Of a DNA stretch of 64,000 bases, positions 22,383 to 35,400 are shown in pieces (the stretch's first letter is position 1; each line of letters opens with the position of its first letter). The DNA comes from Coffea arabica. Lineage: Eukaryota > Streptophyta > Magnoliopsida > Gentianales > Rubiaceae. The stretch spans positions 11,798,001-11,862,000 of the forward strand of contig NC_092312.1 of assembly GCF_036785885.1 (NCBI RefSeq), read 5' to 3'. A program made the position numbers and the translations under genes. The notes below the pieces were generated by a model. That model was not told the origin of the DNA. It searched no databases and saw nothing but the letters and a program-made list of their open reading frames with translations.

Positions 22383-25270
22383 TTTTTTTTCCTAATTTTT
22401 ATGTTACTGAAGGAGCTGCAGAAGTCATCATTGAAGTAACGGTCTTGTGGCTGATTTGTTATTACTCTATTGCACTTACGCCTCCTCAAATACTTAATTT
22501 AATATTTCATCCTTAGCTATCCTTTTATTCCTGGTATAAAATTCATGAATCAGGTTACACAAGGGGGTAGATGTCAACAGATAATAGACTGTTATCTCTC
22601 CCTTTCAATGCATTTTTTAATCTTTCTTTGCTCATAAGGGCTGACAATGTCGTGCAATATGTCATTTCAGGAGACAGAGAGGTGAGTTTTCCAAAAACTT
22701 GACGGGCTCTAAGTGATATCGATTCTTGAAATTAACCCCTCACTTTTTAGAGGAATTAAGTCAATGAGTACAAAAATAAAAGGGAGAAAGAGAAGATTCT
22801 CTTATACTTTTAATAAGGCCTTCTAAAACAGACCAGTCTTATTGCCTAATTTGAAGCAGTGGACCGAAAGATTTATGGACCTACATGCTTCAGATGTTTA
22901 TGCTTTTTCAAACAAACATTTTCCTAACTAAAGAAGATAAGGAGCAGAGTGGATGAAAATGCTCTCACTGTTCTTGACAAACTACTAGTTGAGATATGTG
23001 CCTTTGTTCATGCGCCATGTAAATTGATCCTTATCTTCACCAATAGTAAGATGTCAAAAAGCACGTGCTAGAGCTTTGCAAGAAGGTACCCTTTTTTTTT
23101 TTTCCAAAAAATTTTTCTAATAAAAGAAGAGTGGAATTTGGAAAGCACAGAAGAGATAGGAAGATTATAATCCACGACCTCTAATTTCTTTTCTAAAAGG
23201 AAAGTACCCTAGAAATGCTAGTGATGATGTTATTGTAGCTTTACTTGCTTAGAGATAAAAAGGATTAGTTACATTAATTTGCATGAATGAAGTAAAAAAA
23301 AACGTACACGACTTGATGATAAATGACACTTATGATGGTGTTTTTTTGCACTATACTTTTTGACAAATACAAGACCTTCCTTCTCTCGTTATCATCAAAC
23401 CCAATCCGATCCTCTCGGCAAATACAAGCACTCAACCCACGATAGAACACATTAGCCGTGACTGTTCTATGGTACAAATAATGGATAAGAACCAATTGCG
23501 ATGTGGAAGAAGAGTACTTCTCCACAAGTTGATGTTAGAAAATCATTTTGTTTATCGAAAACGACTCCCAATTGTCGAACAAGATTAACTTGAGACCACT
23601 TTGTTAACTTAACCCCGGAGAGGACACTTCACTATTTTGGAAAATCAATGGCTGAGCACAAAAAAGACAAATTCCACAATGCATCTATAAAGAAAAGGAA
23701 ACAGAAATTAATGGCCCATGAGCTGTTACATGATTTACAAATATTACTGGCCTAGCCAACATATACAAGCTTACAATAATGCTATTGCATCCTATATTCA
23801 AGATGTACTCTGGTGATAAAGGATAGGAGCTAAAAGATAATCAGATTAAGGATTTTGAGAATTTTACAGATAACTTGGTTTGAAAAAAGGGAATAAAGGG
23901 AAGAAACCAAATAAATCAGAACCCAAAAAAAAACCCAGATATAACAAATGGCCATATGCAGGCCAGGAAGTTTATTATTACTATTATGATTATTATTATT
24001 ATTTGAAAGCCCTGGAAAGGTTAAAAAAAAAAAGATGAAAGGAAAGAAGATATTCATAAAAATTGGGCTACTCATGAAGTTTGCCCAAAAAAAAAAAAAA
24101 GGCCTGCTTTTCCGATATCATTTGGAGGCACCAATTTTTCATGTGGTTTGAGGTCTAACTTCTCAAGGCCGTGTTGCATACCTAACGGACTTGTATGGTT
24201 GCGCACAAGAGGACATGATAGCCCATTTGTTCAAAAAAGCAAAAAAAAATGCAGTCATTTGGAAGACGTGTGGCTGGTCCAGTATTCACCCATATCTACG
24301 GGCCTGCCATGCTTGTACCATCAAACTTGGGCAGTCAACTCGACCCAACTTTTCTTGAAGTGATCCTAACAACGTATGGGATGCTCCAACGGCCTTAACT
24401 CAACATATTGAAAGTGAGGGATTATGATTTTTTGATAACTTAGTTTAATACTTAAAATTAATAGATTTAGATCTTAAAATATTTATGAGTGTTTTCTAAT
24501 AAAAAATAAAATATCTTAATTAATTAAATAGATCTGAATTATATAGGCAAAACTTACTTCAAAAATATATATATCTAGTATTTATAATTTAATAATTTAA
24601 TAGATTCAAATTTCAGATTTCAATTTTATCAAACGCACTCTACATTCTGTTATTGGTTGGATGAGTACATTTTTTATTCAATACTTTTTGATTCAATAAA
24701 TACTAATGTTCGTTCCTTGATTTGACTTAATTTGAACAAGAGAGACAAGCTGCATATTGACTGAAGAAAGCAGCAACACTCAAATGCATTGGCAAAATTT
24801 TCCAAGTCCTAATAACAATTTTTACTCATACTATAAATTGTTGTACATAGAGGCAAGAGCATCTTTGCTTATCAGAATGCTTCCAGTCACCAATTAGCCG
24901 ACAAATTTTGTTAGAACAAAGAAATGATACAATTTCAATCTGCCACAAACTCCTTCAATTTGTAGAGGGGAGAAGTAATCAATAATATTTAGCTTACCCG
25001 GACACATATAAACATATTACTAACAATTAACAAACATGTTTATTGTATATGTGATGCAACATAAGCGGATTAAGAGGCAGAGTAGGGGCAGTGTTCATTG
25101 CCATCCTAAATACTAGAAAGGGCCTGACGAATATTCTGAACGGTATAAGGCTCATTTGAAAAGCTATGATTGAAAAAAAAAATACTTGTAATTTTGAGAA
25201 GAGCAAAGTATTTCACATATTATACAAACAAATAGATAAATAAAGTATATATATTTATGACACTATTTGA
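22383..25270. other. Gene-free interval right of the copia element
   Basis: About 2.9 kb of AT-rich DNA with no supported gene. Short ORFs at 23274-23525, 23830-24075 and 24148-24363 show no recognisable domain and look like chance. Confidence 0.5.
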
Positions 25271-25282
25271 TAGGTTTTATTT

Positions 25283-25460
25283 TAGGATTAATTTTTTATA
25301 TACTAGCACTATAATAATTTTTTTTATATTAACAGCTGTAGATATATGTCATATGTGCATGATTTTAATTTCAAATTTGAATTCATGTTACGTGATATGT
25401 AATCTAAACCTGTTAGTATAAAAGAAAAAATTATACACCGATAGTATATAAAAAACATAC
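25283..25460. mobile_element. Possible MITE
   Basis: Imperfect inverted arms ATTTTTTATATACTAGCACT and, inverted, GTTTTTTATATACTATCGGT surround about 100 bp of AT-rich sequence. A related pattern occurs near 46427-46595 and 51940-52085. No target duplication was identified. Confidence 0.45.
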
Positions 25461-25829
25461 TCCTTATTTTATATATTTAGTTCTCAAAACCCAATTTAAT
25501 CGGTAAGAATATTAATCAAGTGACCAAATCCTCGCCCTTCCCCTTTCCATTGCACCTAAGAAATATGCTTACAAGCAGTAAACCCTTTCTTAAAAAAGAA
25601 TAATAATAAGTTTTTAGCCCATCCCGGCAGAACTTGTAAAATCTCCCTTCCAACGGATGTACAATGAGCTGATTGTACGATTGGTATACCAACCTTTTAG
25701 TTGGCTGTACGTGAGCTCTTACTTTCCTCGGCTAATTATCTTGTTCATTTGCCATGCTACTTAATTAATCTCCACTTGACAGGACTCTTGAAAATGGAAT
25801 CTAGCCAATGACTAGTACTACATGTGACA

Positions 25830-25831
<2 letters not shown>

Positions 25832-25886
<55 letters not shown>

Positions 25887-25902
25887 CGTGTGTGTGTGTG
25901 TG
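25832..25902. repeat. (TA)n(TG)n compound microsatellite
   Basis: About 16 TA units followed by about 19 TG units with one CG interruption. Confidence 0.95.
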
Positions 25903-25927
25903 TTAGAGTGTAGATGTCTTATTTTAA

Positions 25928-26859
25928 GGGTTAATTACAATTATCTTCCTTGAGATTTGACTAAATCACAAAATGAACCATCTAATTCGATCAAATTACA
26001 TTGATGTGAAGCGTCCAACTTCAATCTCGAAAACCCAACTGAGGAGGCCATGAAATGACAAAAATGCCGGGTATTTAACATACAATTATCTCCGTTTAGG
26101 TTTATTTGAATTATTGAAAGGGCTGTATAGATAGGACTTGGGGTATTATTTGGAGAAAATTATTTGGAACGATACCATAACACTTTTTTGTGATGTAACA
26201 TATGTGAAATAAAAAAGTGGTTGTTTATGATGCAAGTTGACTAATATTTGGAAATCTTTTTTGTAAATTTTGCTAACCAAACAGACATGTCCATTCAAAG
26301 AATTAAGAAATAAATATAAAAAAAATCATGAAATAGCTTATTTCAACTGCTACCATACTCTCTGGACCTATTTTTGTTGCATAACAATCATCCATTACAT
26401 TTGAATATACAATTGAGTATGAAATAAGAAAAATTAGCTATATTATATGTAATTAGTAAAATGTGGTATTATGAGTCAAAATTTTCTTTTTGCAATAATC
26501 TTAAGTTGAATTCTTGTTCTTTTTTTTTTAGAAATTTCATTAAAATGTTGTTGACATTACATCAATTGACTAATGTAGAAGTTGTTTTTTTTTTTAATTG
26601 TTTGCATACTAGACGCATTCGACTATAAGTTAAAACAAATAGGATCCATTTTGTAATTTGAACAAATCGAGAAAGAAGGCAAACGCAATTAACTCAAACT
26701 TCAAAAGGGCAATTTGAGGCTTTCAGACCTATTTTTCTGTTGATGCAAGCAACATACCTAACAGCCATTAACATGAAGGGGTATTTGTTAAACGTTTAGA
26801 TATTCAAGAGGGTCAATTGTAATTTGCCAAACCTTAGGGGAGATAGATGTAACTAACCC
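25928..26859. mobile_element. MULE-like non-autonomous element upstream of LOX
   Basis: The left end GGGTTAATTACAATTATCTTCC and the inverted right end GGGTTAGTTACATCTATCTCC match well, in the style of the other GGG-ended elements here. The interior contains a Tourist-like MITE relic (about 26120-26285). I see no convincing target duplication. It ends about 330 bp before the lipoxygenase start codon. Confidence 0.6.
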
Positions 26860-27190
26860 TATATTAATGAGTAAGTGGCAACTCACTTGCAAAAAACAAG
26901 ATCGATTTGCATCAGTCAACGGCAAATAAATTAGTGTACCATGTAGATTTACAGAAGGTTCCCTATGTTGTCATTGAGTATTGATTAATCATAATCCATT
27001 GGTAATTATTGTTGATCCTGAACTAAAACATAGTATAAGTAGTAGTAGACAACACTAATTGGACCATCCCCAAACTTCTATAATCCCAAAATGCAAATCT
27101 TCTTCAGCTCATCAATCTCCAGAGACTAAATTATATAACATCTAGCAGTACTTCTTCTTGTGGCCTCATCAGACACAGGCACCTGGAAAC

Positions 27191-30100
27191 ATGGCCGCCT
27201 GTAATCAACTTCTGGCCTCGTCTACAAGATTTTTGCTGAATGTCAAACCGTTTCAGCGAAGGAAAAAACTCTCTACTTTCAATTCAATACTACCCAATTA
27301 CACTAGGAAACCCCTGGAGTACTCCAGCAAGGCAATCCTTGGGCATGCAGAAACTTGCTCTGCTGAAGAAAATTTGGCGAAAGCTGAGAAAGACGAACCA
27401 TCAAGGACGATTAGCCTGTCAGCTATTGTGACACTGAAATATGCTAATCCAACGGATCTAAAGGACGTGATTTTCCAATTGATGAATGCTTCCTCCACGA
27501 CTAATGGCCGCGGTGTCGTGCTTCAGCTTGTTAGCTCTGAGCTCGATCCTCGTAAGCCCCGGATCATCATGAACTTTGTCCTCCTTTCTTAATCACTTGT
27601 TGATCCTTAAATATTGAATTTTTTCGATCAGAATTGCAATTGTATCAAATCAAAAAATTAAGCTACATGGAACTTCTATTGCACGATTTTCCAGTTCAGA
27701 TTCAAGTATTCTAGTTTTGATAGTTAAAAGACCAAATAAACTCTCAATCTTTTTCGCATTTGGACCAATGTCACAGTACATTTTATAGTAATACTAATTC
27801 TTATAGTAGTATATATATATTTTTTTGCCCAATTATCTTGGATCTGAAAAAATTTTGAACTGTTCTACGGAAGATACAAGAGAGCCAAAGCTCAGCAGAG
27901 AAGCTGTATTAAACATGTCAAACTCAAATGGCCCAAGCAGTGGTTCTTCCCACCATCAAACTTTCAGAATTCAATTTACAGTTGACCACAACTTCGGCGT
28001 GCCGGGGGCCATTATGGTTTACAACAAGTACGAGAAAGAATTCTTCTTGATGAGCATCTCCGTTGAAGGGTTTGTCAATTTCGACTGCAAGTCTTGGATT
28101 CAACCAGAAAAGGTGAATTCCAGGCCCAGGGTGTTCTTCTCTAACAAGGTGAATGCTTAAGCTTAACTCCCATCAGTAGTACTATTCCAAGGCTCTGAAA
28201 ATCAGATTCTTTGCCTAGGATGAACCTGGTGGGTTGGGATGGGTTACCAGAGATATATATCTAATTGAACATCAGTTTTGAATTTTGACTTGAGGGTGAT
28301 AATATATGATATCTGGTTGAAACAGGCGTATCTGCCGTTCCAGACGCCGGCGGGGTTGAAGAAACTACGGGAGAGGGAACTTCAGGAACTGAGAGGTGAT
28401 GGGACGGGGACTAGATTGGCGTCTGATAGGATATACGACTACGATGTGTATAATGATCTTGGAGATCCAGATAAAGGGATCGAACGTGTAAGACCTACCC
28501 TAGGAGGCCAACAAAATCCTCATCCTAGACGCTGCCGGACTGGCCGTCCTCCGACCATTGTTGGTGAGCCAAACATAATAACAATAGATTATTTGAAAAT
28601 ATTGGTTTGTTTGGATAGTGTATTATTTGAAATATTATTTGGAATAATTACTGTAGCACTTTTTGTGATGTGATGTATGTGAGATAAAAAGGTGATTGGG
28701 AATATAAAAAGGTAGGTTGGGAAATGTGTTTATGATGCAAGCGAAATATTATTTGGGATAATTGGGGTATCCAAATACTCTCATTATTTGGAGAGCTTTT
28801 TTGGTGATATAATGTATGTGAAATAAAAGGTTGTTAATGAAAAAGTGATTGAATAATGTGTTTATAATGCAAGTAAAATGATAATTTAAAAAAATTAGGA
28901 ACATTGATGATACTAATAACAATATTAGAGGTTTAGGTTGATCAATTGCTTGTTCTTAGTACAACTGTTTAAAACAAAAATTTTTATCCTAGCATGTGTT
29001 ATTAGTTTCAAGGGATAATTTCACAAACATCCCCTGTGGTTTTTGCCAATTTCACTCGGCTCCGTTCAAGTTCAAGAAATTATACTAACCTCTCTTGGTG
29101 TGATAATATGACTATAATATCCTTCATTTAATAGATAATTCACAATATGATGCAAGAGATAAATAAAACCAGGAAACCTTACCTCTTTTATTCTCCACCA
29201 ATAGCTATTCCTTCTTTCTCCATTTCTCTCAGTTTGTAAGCAACGATTCTTTCTTTTTTCCCTCTTATTGTCTCTTTGACTTTCCTTTCCTCTTACTTTT
29301 TTACTATATTCACATCTCTGTTTATTTTAATGATGACCTATGATACCATAACCATTTCTATTTACATGATGAATATGGCACTATTTTACTTGCAAGAGCA
29401 TATTTCATTATCAACTAAAGAAAAATGAATATGCTTGTAGTGATAATAAAGAAATAAATAATGCAATTGATAACTACGAAGCATAGAAGAAGAGGGATTA
29501 GTGGGAAAATTGTTGGGTTGGTTATTATCCTAAAAACTTGTGTAGGATATTAACAAATGCATTTGATTTTCTTTACGATTTAATATATATTTTTGTGGAG
29601 GTTGGAGAATTGTTCTATTGGTGGTGGTAGTTTAGATTATTATTTGATTTACGCATGGTACTAGGTATTGAATTGAAATTTAGAATGTGAGTTTGGTTGT
29701 TGGTTGTCAAGAGAGAATTGATTATTCAAAAACATTTAGGCTGGGATGATATTACAAGACAGATGTTAGAATTCTTTAAGTTACTGAAATTCTTGAACTG
29801 TTCAAACTATTTGCTTAGTAGGTTTGTCTCATGTTTAGAAATAATTAGATTTAGCGTTGGAGTTTGAAGTGTTTGCTTGGTGGTAGTGCTGTTGCAAATT
29901 TGGAAGAAAGTGTTGAGGAAAATAGTTTTATTTTGTTTTTTATAGAACAAGGGTAATTTAGGGTATTTGAGGAAAATCCAACCTGATGAGTCTATCTTGT
30001 TACCTAAATAGTAAAAACAAGGGAACTAAATGTAATTTCTAAAACTTGAGAGGAGATCTTTGCAACTGTCAGATACTTCAAGAGAGGTTTGTGAAATTAT

Positions 30101-33100
30101 CCCTTGTTTAAATTTTTTTCACAATTCATATATTTAATAATTATAATATGTTTATAATGTCACATGTAATTTTTTTTCCTACCTTCCGTCCCTCTCACAC
30201 CCTTCTTATCTCCAACTAAATGAGTTAGATGTAATATGTTACATGTGAATTACGATTGACCTAACGATTGAATCAATGACTCTTGACTCAATAAATTTTC
30301 CGAGTCAATGCATAGGTTGGGTTTCAAAACCATGGCCCTAAGTGAAAGCCATGGAAGACTCGTTATAAATGACTATTGATTTTAAGAGTTAAGAAGAAAG
30401 AAAGTGACAAGAGTATGGGGACCTAATTTTTCTTTAAGCAAACCAAAACTTTGTATTAAAATTGGAAGTAAGTGATAACAAAGAGAGTATAGCAGCCAGG
30501 TAAGACTATGTACAAGCTACAAATGAATATCCTACAGTAAATTATGCCAACCGTACACAATTAGACGAAAATCAACTGGGAAGTCCCCATCGAAGAGCAA
30601 TGATCAATTTTCTTTGTTCCTAGAACCTAATTGTTAATGTGTATATTTACGATCTTCCAGTTAGAGTACTTTTGTCCACAAAAGCTAGTATTAGACAATG
30701 GAGCCAAAAGGAGACGAGCGACATTTAAATTTATTAAACAAATTAAAAAAATGTAGTTGATCAATCCAAGCTTGTTAAAATTATGGATCTTATTCTAAAA
30801 CCTTTCAATAAAAAAAGAAAAAGAATCGAAACTTATAAATACTCCATCTTTCATTTATGACAAATGAACCATGTTTGATAGGTAGACAACTGGAAATTCT
30901 AATGTAAGACGCAGAAATTTAAGAAAGTAATTAATGGTATCAATCAACAATTATAAAACTATATCATTTTGACGAAGAATAAGATTGGTAAGCTCATTGT
31001 TAGCATGGGGTTAAAGTAATTGATGCTGAGTATATGTCATCTAATAACTATAGCTGCTGACTGCAGACGCCAATGCGGAAATCCCAGCAAGTTGTTCGAA
31101 ACCTGTATATGTGCCCAGAGATGAAGAATTTGAGGAATCAAAGAACAGATATGTATCTACAGGAAAGCTTAAGGCAGTATTTGGTTACCTGATGTTTTCT
31201 TTAGTTCCCAACCTCTACTCCGACGTTACCAATCTCAAAATCAAATTACCCCATTACCAAAACAATTCTCCACCTGGTAAGTGATGTTTAATTTTGCTCA
31301 TTCACTTGCCTTTGTTTTTTTTTTTTTTTTATCATGAAATCACGTTATAATAAACCACGCTTTAATTAGAAATTTCATTTTCTTACGTCTTCAACCACAC
31401 TACGCAAGTAGTGCAAAATTTTACTTGTTTGATCGTTTACCTTTTCATATCAATCTTCCTTTAAATGTTTTTTTTCTTCATCCTAGTGTACTTTTTATGC
31501 ATCAGCTTAAAAATCCAAAACATATTATCTGAACTCAAATTCTGCCAACCATTTAGTCCCTTTCGAGATGAATAACCACGTATATATGTGCAACATTCCT
31601 GAAGGGGCAAAGGGATTCTCGGATCTGGGGGACGACGAATTTGCTCTACGAGTTCTTGCAGGAATAAATCCCTTAAACATAGAAAGGTTGACGGTGAGTC
31701 TTTGTAAACATGGGTTTTTAAGTCCAGAAGTAGTCTTTATTTACAAGTTACTCGTTAAGTTCTGTTAATGCAATCCGATATATATGGTGTCTGGAAAAAC
31801 AAAAATTTGCTGATCAGACAGGATTGTTTTTCTTGTTCAGAACTTCCCACCAAGGAGCAAACTCGATCCGTCTATCTACGGCCCCCTGGAATCAGCTCTC
31901 AAAGAAGAACACATCATCAGCCATCTAGATGGAATGTCAGTGCAACAGGTACGACTATCTGGGTGTTGGATCTTGTTTCCCAACCCTAGGTTCTACTGGG
32001 AATTCCTAAGGTGCTATTTGTACAGGAAATAAATTTTTCGAGGGCCAAATGAATTATCAATACTCAAGAATAGTCTTTCGTTTTTACTGTTGTTATGTGT
32101 ACTTGGAAAAATACTGCGCTTCTTGGTGTCTGCAAAATTTTTTTTTTTTATCGACTAACTTTGACTAGTACTTTCAGGCAATGGACAAAAAGAAGCTATT
32201 CCTATTGGATTACCATGATCTCTATCTTCCCTTTCTCAATCAGATAAATGCTCTTGATGATCGCAAATCCTATGCGACACGGACATTGTTCTTCTTAACA
32301 AGCGCAGGTACTCTGAAACCCGTTGCGATCGAGCTGAGCCTTCCAAAAGGGGAGCTAACAGTTTCATCTAAGCAAGTTCTTACCCCTCCTATTGATGACA
32401 CAAGTAACTGGCTATGGCAACTCGCCAAGGCTCATGTTTGCACCAATGATAGTGGAGTTCATCAACTTGTAAATCACTGGTAAACAATACAGTCTTAGGA
32501 GCAAAAGTTTTTCATATTTGATAGATATTAAAAAAAAGGGTGAAAATTGACCTCAAGTATTCCTTGCCTTGGGAAAGGGAGAATTCGTAAATAAAACTCA
32601 TTGCATAAGATTAGATAGTCGTGCTTTACAGATTAATCAGCCTATGTAAAATTTGAGTGCATACCTAAAACAGTTCGTTGATGAGCAACATTTTAATTTA
32701 GATAGTCAATCTTATACAGGTTGCGGGTGCATGCCTGCATGGAACCAGTCATAATAGCTGCTCACCGTCAGTTAAGCATAATGCACCCCATATTCAAGCT
32801 TCTCAAACCTCATTTGCGATATACATTGAGGGTCAATACAACTGCCCGTGAAACTCTCCTCAATGCAAATGGTACCATTGAATCCTTCTATGCGCCAGGA
32901 CAATATTGCATGCAGCTTGCTTGTTCTGCCTACAGAGATTTCTGGCGTTTCGATCAGGAAGGCCTTCCAGCCGATCTCATAAGGAGGTTAGCTAGTTTTG
33001 GGTTTGATTTTCTAAATGTTAACTAACTCCATGTAAGTGAAACTTCATACATCACTAATTGTCGATTGTTGTTCTTATAGAGGAATAGCGGTACCTGACC

Positions 33101-33831
33101 CTAAGCACGAACACGGGTTGAGACTTCTTATCGAGGACTACCCATATGCAAATGATGGCCTCCTCTACTGGTCAGCAATTGACAAATTGGTGAAGACTTA
33201 TGTGGATCATTACTATCCAAATGCAGTTCTGATACAAGATGACAAGGAGCTGCAAGCTTGGTACAGGGAGGTAATTAATGTAGGCCATGCAGATCATCGC
33301 TTTGCTACTTGGTGGCCTAATCTTGAAACTCCTGATGATCTCATTAAAATTCTTACGACTTTAATATGGGTTGCATCTGGAGAACATGCTGCATTAAATT
33401 TTGGACAATATGGTAGATTTGACCCGAGCCATCCCAATTTGATGCGAAAGCTGTTGCCACAAGAGAATGATCCCGAGTATGCAAGTTTTCTTGAAAATCC
33501 AAAAGAGTATTTCCTATCATCTTTGCCCAGTTTGGACAACAGTGCTAAATTTGCATCTGTGCTAAGTGTGATCTCTGCCCATTCGAGTGATGAAGAATAT
33601 ATTGGGCAGAGGGATGACTTATTGAGCTGGTCAGGAGAACCAGAAATCTTGGAGGCGTTTTACAGATTCTTTGTGGACATCAAAATGCTAGAACGAGAGA
33701 TTGAGGAAAGAAATTCCGATTCCAATTTGAGAAATAGATGTGCTGTTGGAATACCCCCATATGAACTGCTGATTCCTAGTTCAGGAAATGGTGCTACTTC
33801 TAGAGGAGTGCCAAATAGCATAACAGTGTGA
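27191..33831 (+). CDS. Lipoxygenase, plastid type II (13-LOX-like), nine exons
   Basis: Adds oxygen to polyunsaturated fatty acids, feeding jasmonate and other oxylipin synthesis in plastids. Exons: 27191-27551, 27874-28148, 28326-28563, 31067-31276, 31557-31693, 31841-31948, 32178-32479, 32720-32986 and 33081-33831; phases fit and give 882 codons, a usual length. The exon 2 acceptor is the least certain. ATG 27191 in AAACATGG is preferred. The N-terminus is transit-peptide-like (Ser/Arg/Lys-rich), then a PLAT domain (about 70-220). Iron ligands read as His538 and His543 (HQLVNHWL), His735 and Asn739 ([10 protein letters not shown]) and the C-terminal residue 882. That residue is Val (PNSITV) where plant enzymes normally have Ile. 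The specificity stretch is [10 protein letters not shown], with Phe600-Tyr601 where 13-LOXs have a small residue and Phe. The usual GGYFPNRP after NFGQY is replaced by a divergent GRFDPSHP. The fold is intact; activity or specificity may differ. Confidence 0.94.
28603..28784. mobile_element. Tourist-like MITE in LOX intron 3
   Basis: Contains GTTTGTTTGGATAGTG, the core ATTACTGTAGCACTTTTTGTG and GGTATCCAAATA at the far end. It belongs to the family bounded at 16883-17029. A partial copy follows to about 28880. Borders are approximate. Confidence 0.6.
29012..30103. mobile_element. MULE-like element in LOX intron 3
   Basis: A 1,092-bp element with ends GGGATAATTTCACAAAC and, inverted, GGGATAATTTCACAAACC. 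The flanking 9-mers TAGTTTCAA and TTGTTTAAA agree at 7 of 9 positions, an eroded target duplication. No ORF of note. It accounts for nearly half of the 2.5-kb intron. Confidence 0.78.
30104..31066 (+). other. Remainder of LOX intron 3
   Basis: AT-rich non-coding DNA up to the acceptor CTGACTGCAG at 31066; nothing else is recognised. Confidence 0.6.
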
Positions 33832-35400
33832 ATTTGGTTTAAAAACTTGTGGATTTTCTCATTTCAAAATATTGCTGTTTTCCCAAGTTCAATGTATTGG
33901 AAGAGAGTCAGAGACGGAGATTGTAATCAAATCAAACTCTGTTTAGTCAGTCAATTAAGCTGAAACCACTATCTGGTTTCATTGGGTGTAACAATTTGAA
34001 GAGCCATTGTTGGTTGCTACCACTTTATGATCTACAGCCTCAAACATATTGGTTGCTAAACCAATTGTGACGCTACATGTGAATTTGAGATCAGGATTAA
34101 ATTGCGACTTTCCTATTGTGCCAGCGTTAATGAAAACAAGGCCAGATACAAAGCCAAATGTTTCTTTCCATTTTCGCCACCGATCCACTAGAGTTCTACT
34201 CGAAAAAATAGTGAGACATGCATTAGCACTGCACTTGGTATGAGGATTGGTGATCAAGATCAAAGATTTTTCTTTTTTCTAGCTTAATATATCACACTCA
34301 AAAGTTGTCTCTTATAAAATACTACTATATCTTTTCCAGCAATCGGACTATCATATGCCAAAACAACATAAATACGATCATGATCTTTACTTCACATATT
34401 TGATTAAATAAATGTATGAACTTGAAATTACCCTCTGCTAAAGAAGGATCCTACTGATCTTGTTCTATCTCTGGAATTAGGTAGGATCCGATGTAACCGA
34501 TAACTGCAATTTCGTAATGAATTCTAAGTACTTCATAATAGGAAAAGATTGATTGTCACTTGGTCAAGAGGCGGGGTGACCGCAATGAAGGAGTTCATGT
34601 ACCTCAGCTCGAATGTCAACTTGATAGGTTATCTTTGAATTGTACAAGTGTAGCTCCTCCATGCAGCAGAATATGAGCATGTTAATTGTTACCAAAAATA
34701 AAAATAATGTACTGGGAGGGAAACACAACAAAAAAAAGGACCGCGGGGGGGGGGGGGAACGTTGAAGGAAAAACCTGATCAAATTAAAGGTCTGCGACAA
34801 TGTTGGTGGTCTTCTTGCTTGGTTTCTTGTAGGTAAAGATAATTGAGAAGATAAAAAGGTGTATTGAAAATTGTAATAATGATGTAAGCAAATATATTTG
34901 GAGAAATAACTTACCATCCAAACAAATATTCCCCTAAATAAGATGACCAGAAAAGATAAACCATGTCTCACCAGAGTTTGTCAGTTTTGCTGCAGGAAAA
35001 AAGGTTTCCTGGCCATGACAAGCAACCGATTAAAATTTATGTGGTACACCTAGCCCAAGACTCAACAGGGATGCGGGATCAAGTCTTTGATTGCACGATT
35101 TTTCATCAGTTTAAAACATTAACCATTCTCTGAAGGCACCATTAGTTGCTATGTGAAGAATCTTCTGATCAAAAATGGCAATGGTATGAGAAAGATTCAT
35201 TTCCAGCGCATAATCCTTGGCAACGTAAAATATATACAATAAAATAATGGAAATGTTTGACATCTCAAAACCAAAACTTGTGAGGAAAGGGAGATTGCTG
35301 TGTAGAAACACTACCATGACACTCATCTTACAGTTCCCAGCCCCGCAACCGTGATTGAGGAAATGGGGATGGAAAGAATGAATTTTGCCTAACCAAAAAT
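33832..35400. other. Intergenic region between convergent LOX and MUCI70-like genes
   Basis: Holds the 3' untranslated regions of the two convergent genes, whose polyadenylation sites I could not fix. It also contains a run of 13 G at 34745-34757 and a partial Tourist-like MITE at about 34838-34935 (AAGGTGTATTGAAAATTG ... CATCCAAACAAATA). No supported gene. Confidence 0.55.

Noticed and set aside
25919..26868. Target-site duplication for the element at 25928
   Set aside because: The flanking 9-mers TTATTTTAA and TATATTAAT do not align convincingly, so no duplication is claimed.
27158..27190. N-terminal extension of the lipoxygenase
   Set aside because: It would start at TTG; ATG 27191 has a better context and yields a transit-peptide-like start.
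33037..33080. Coding sequence before the last LOX exon
   Set aside because: It is intronic: the acceptor TTCTTATAG at 33080 restores the frame and the conserved sequence starts at [10 protein letters not shown].
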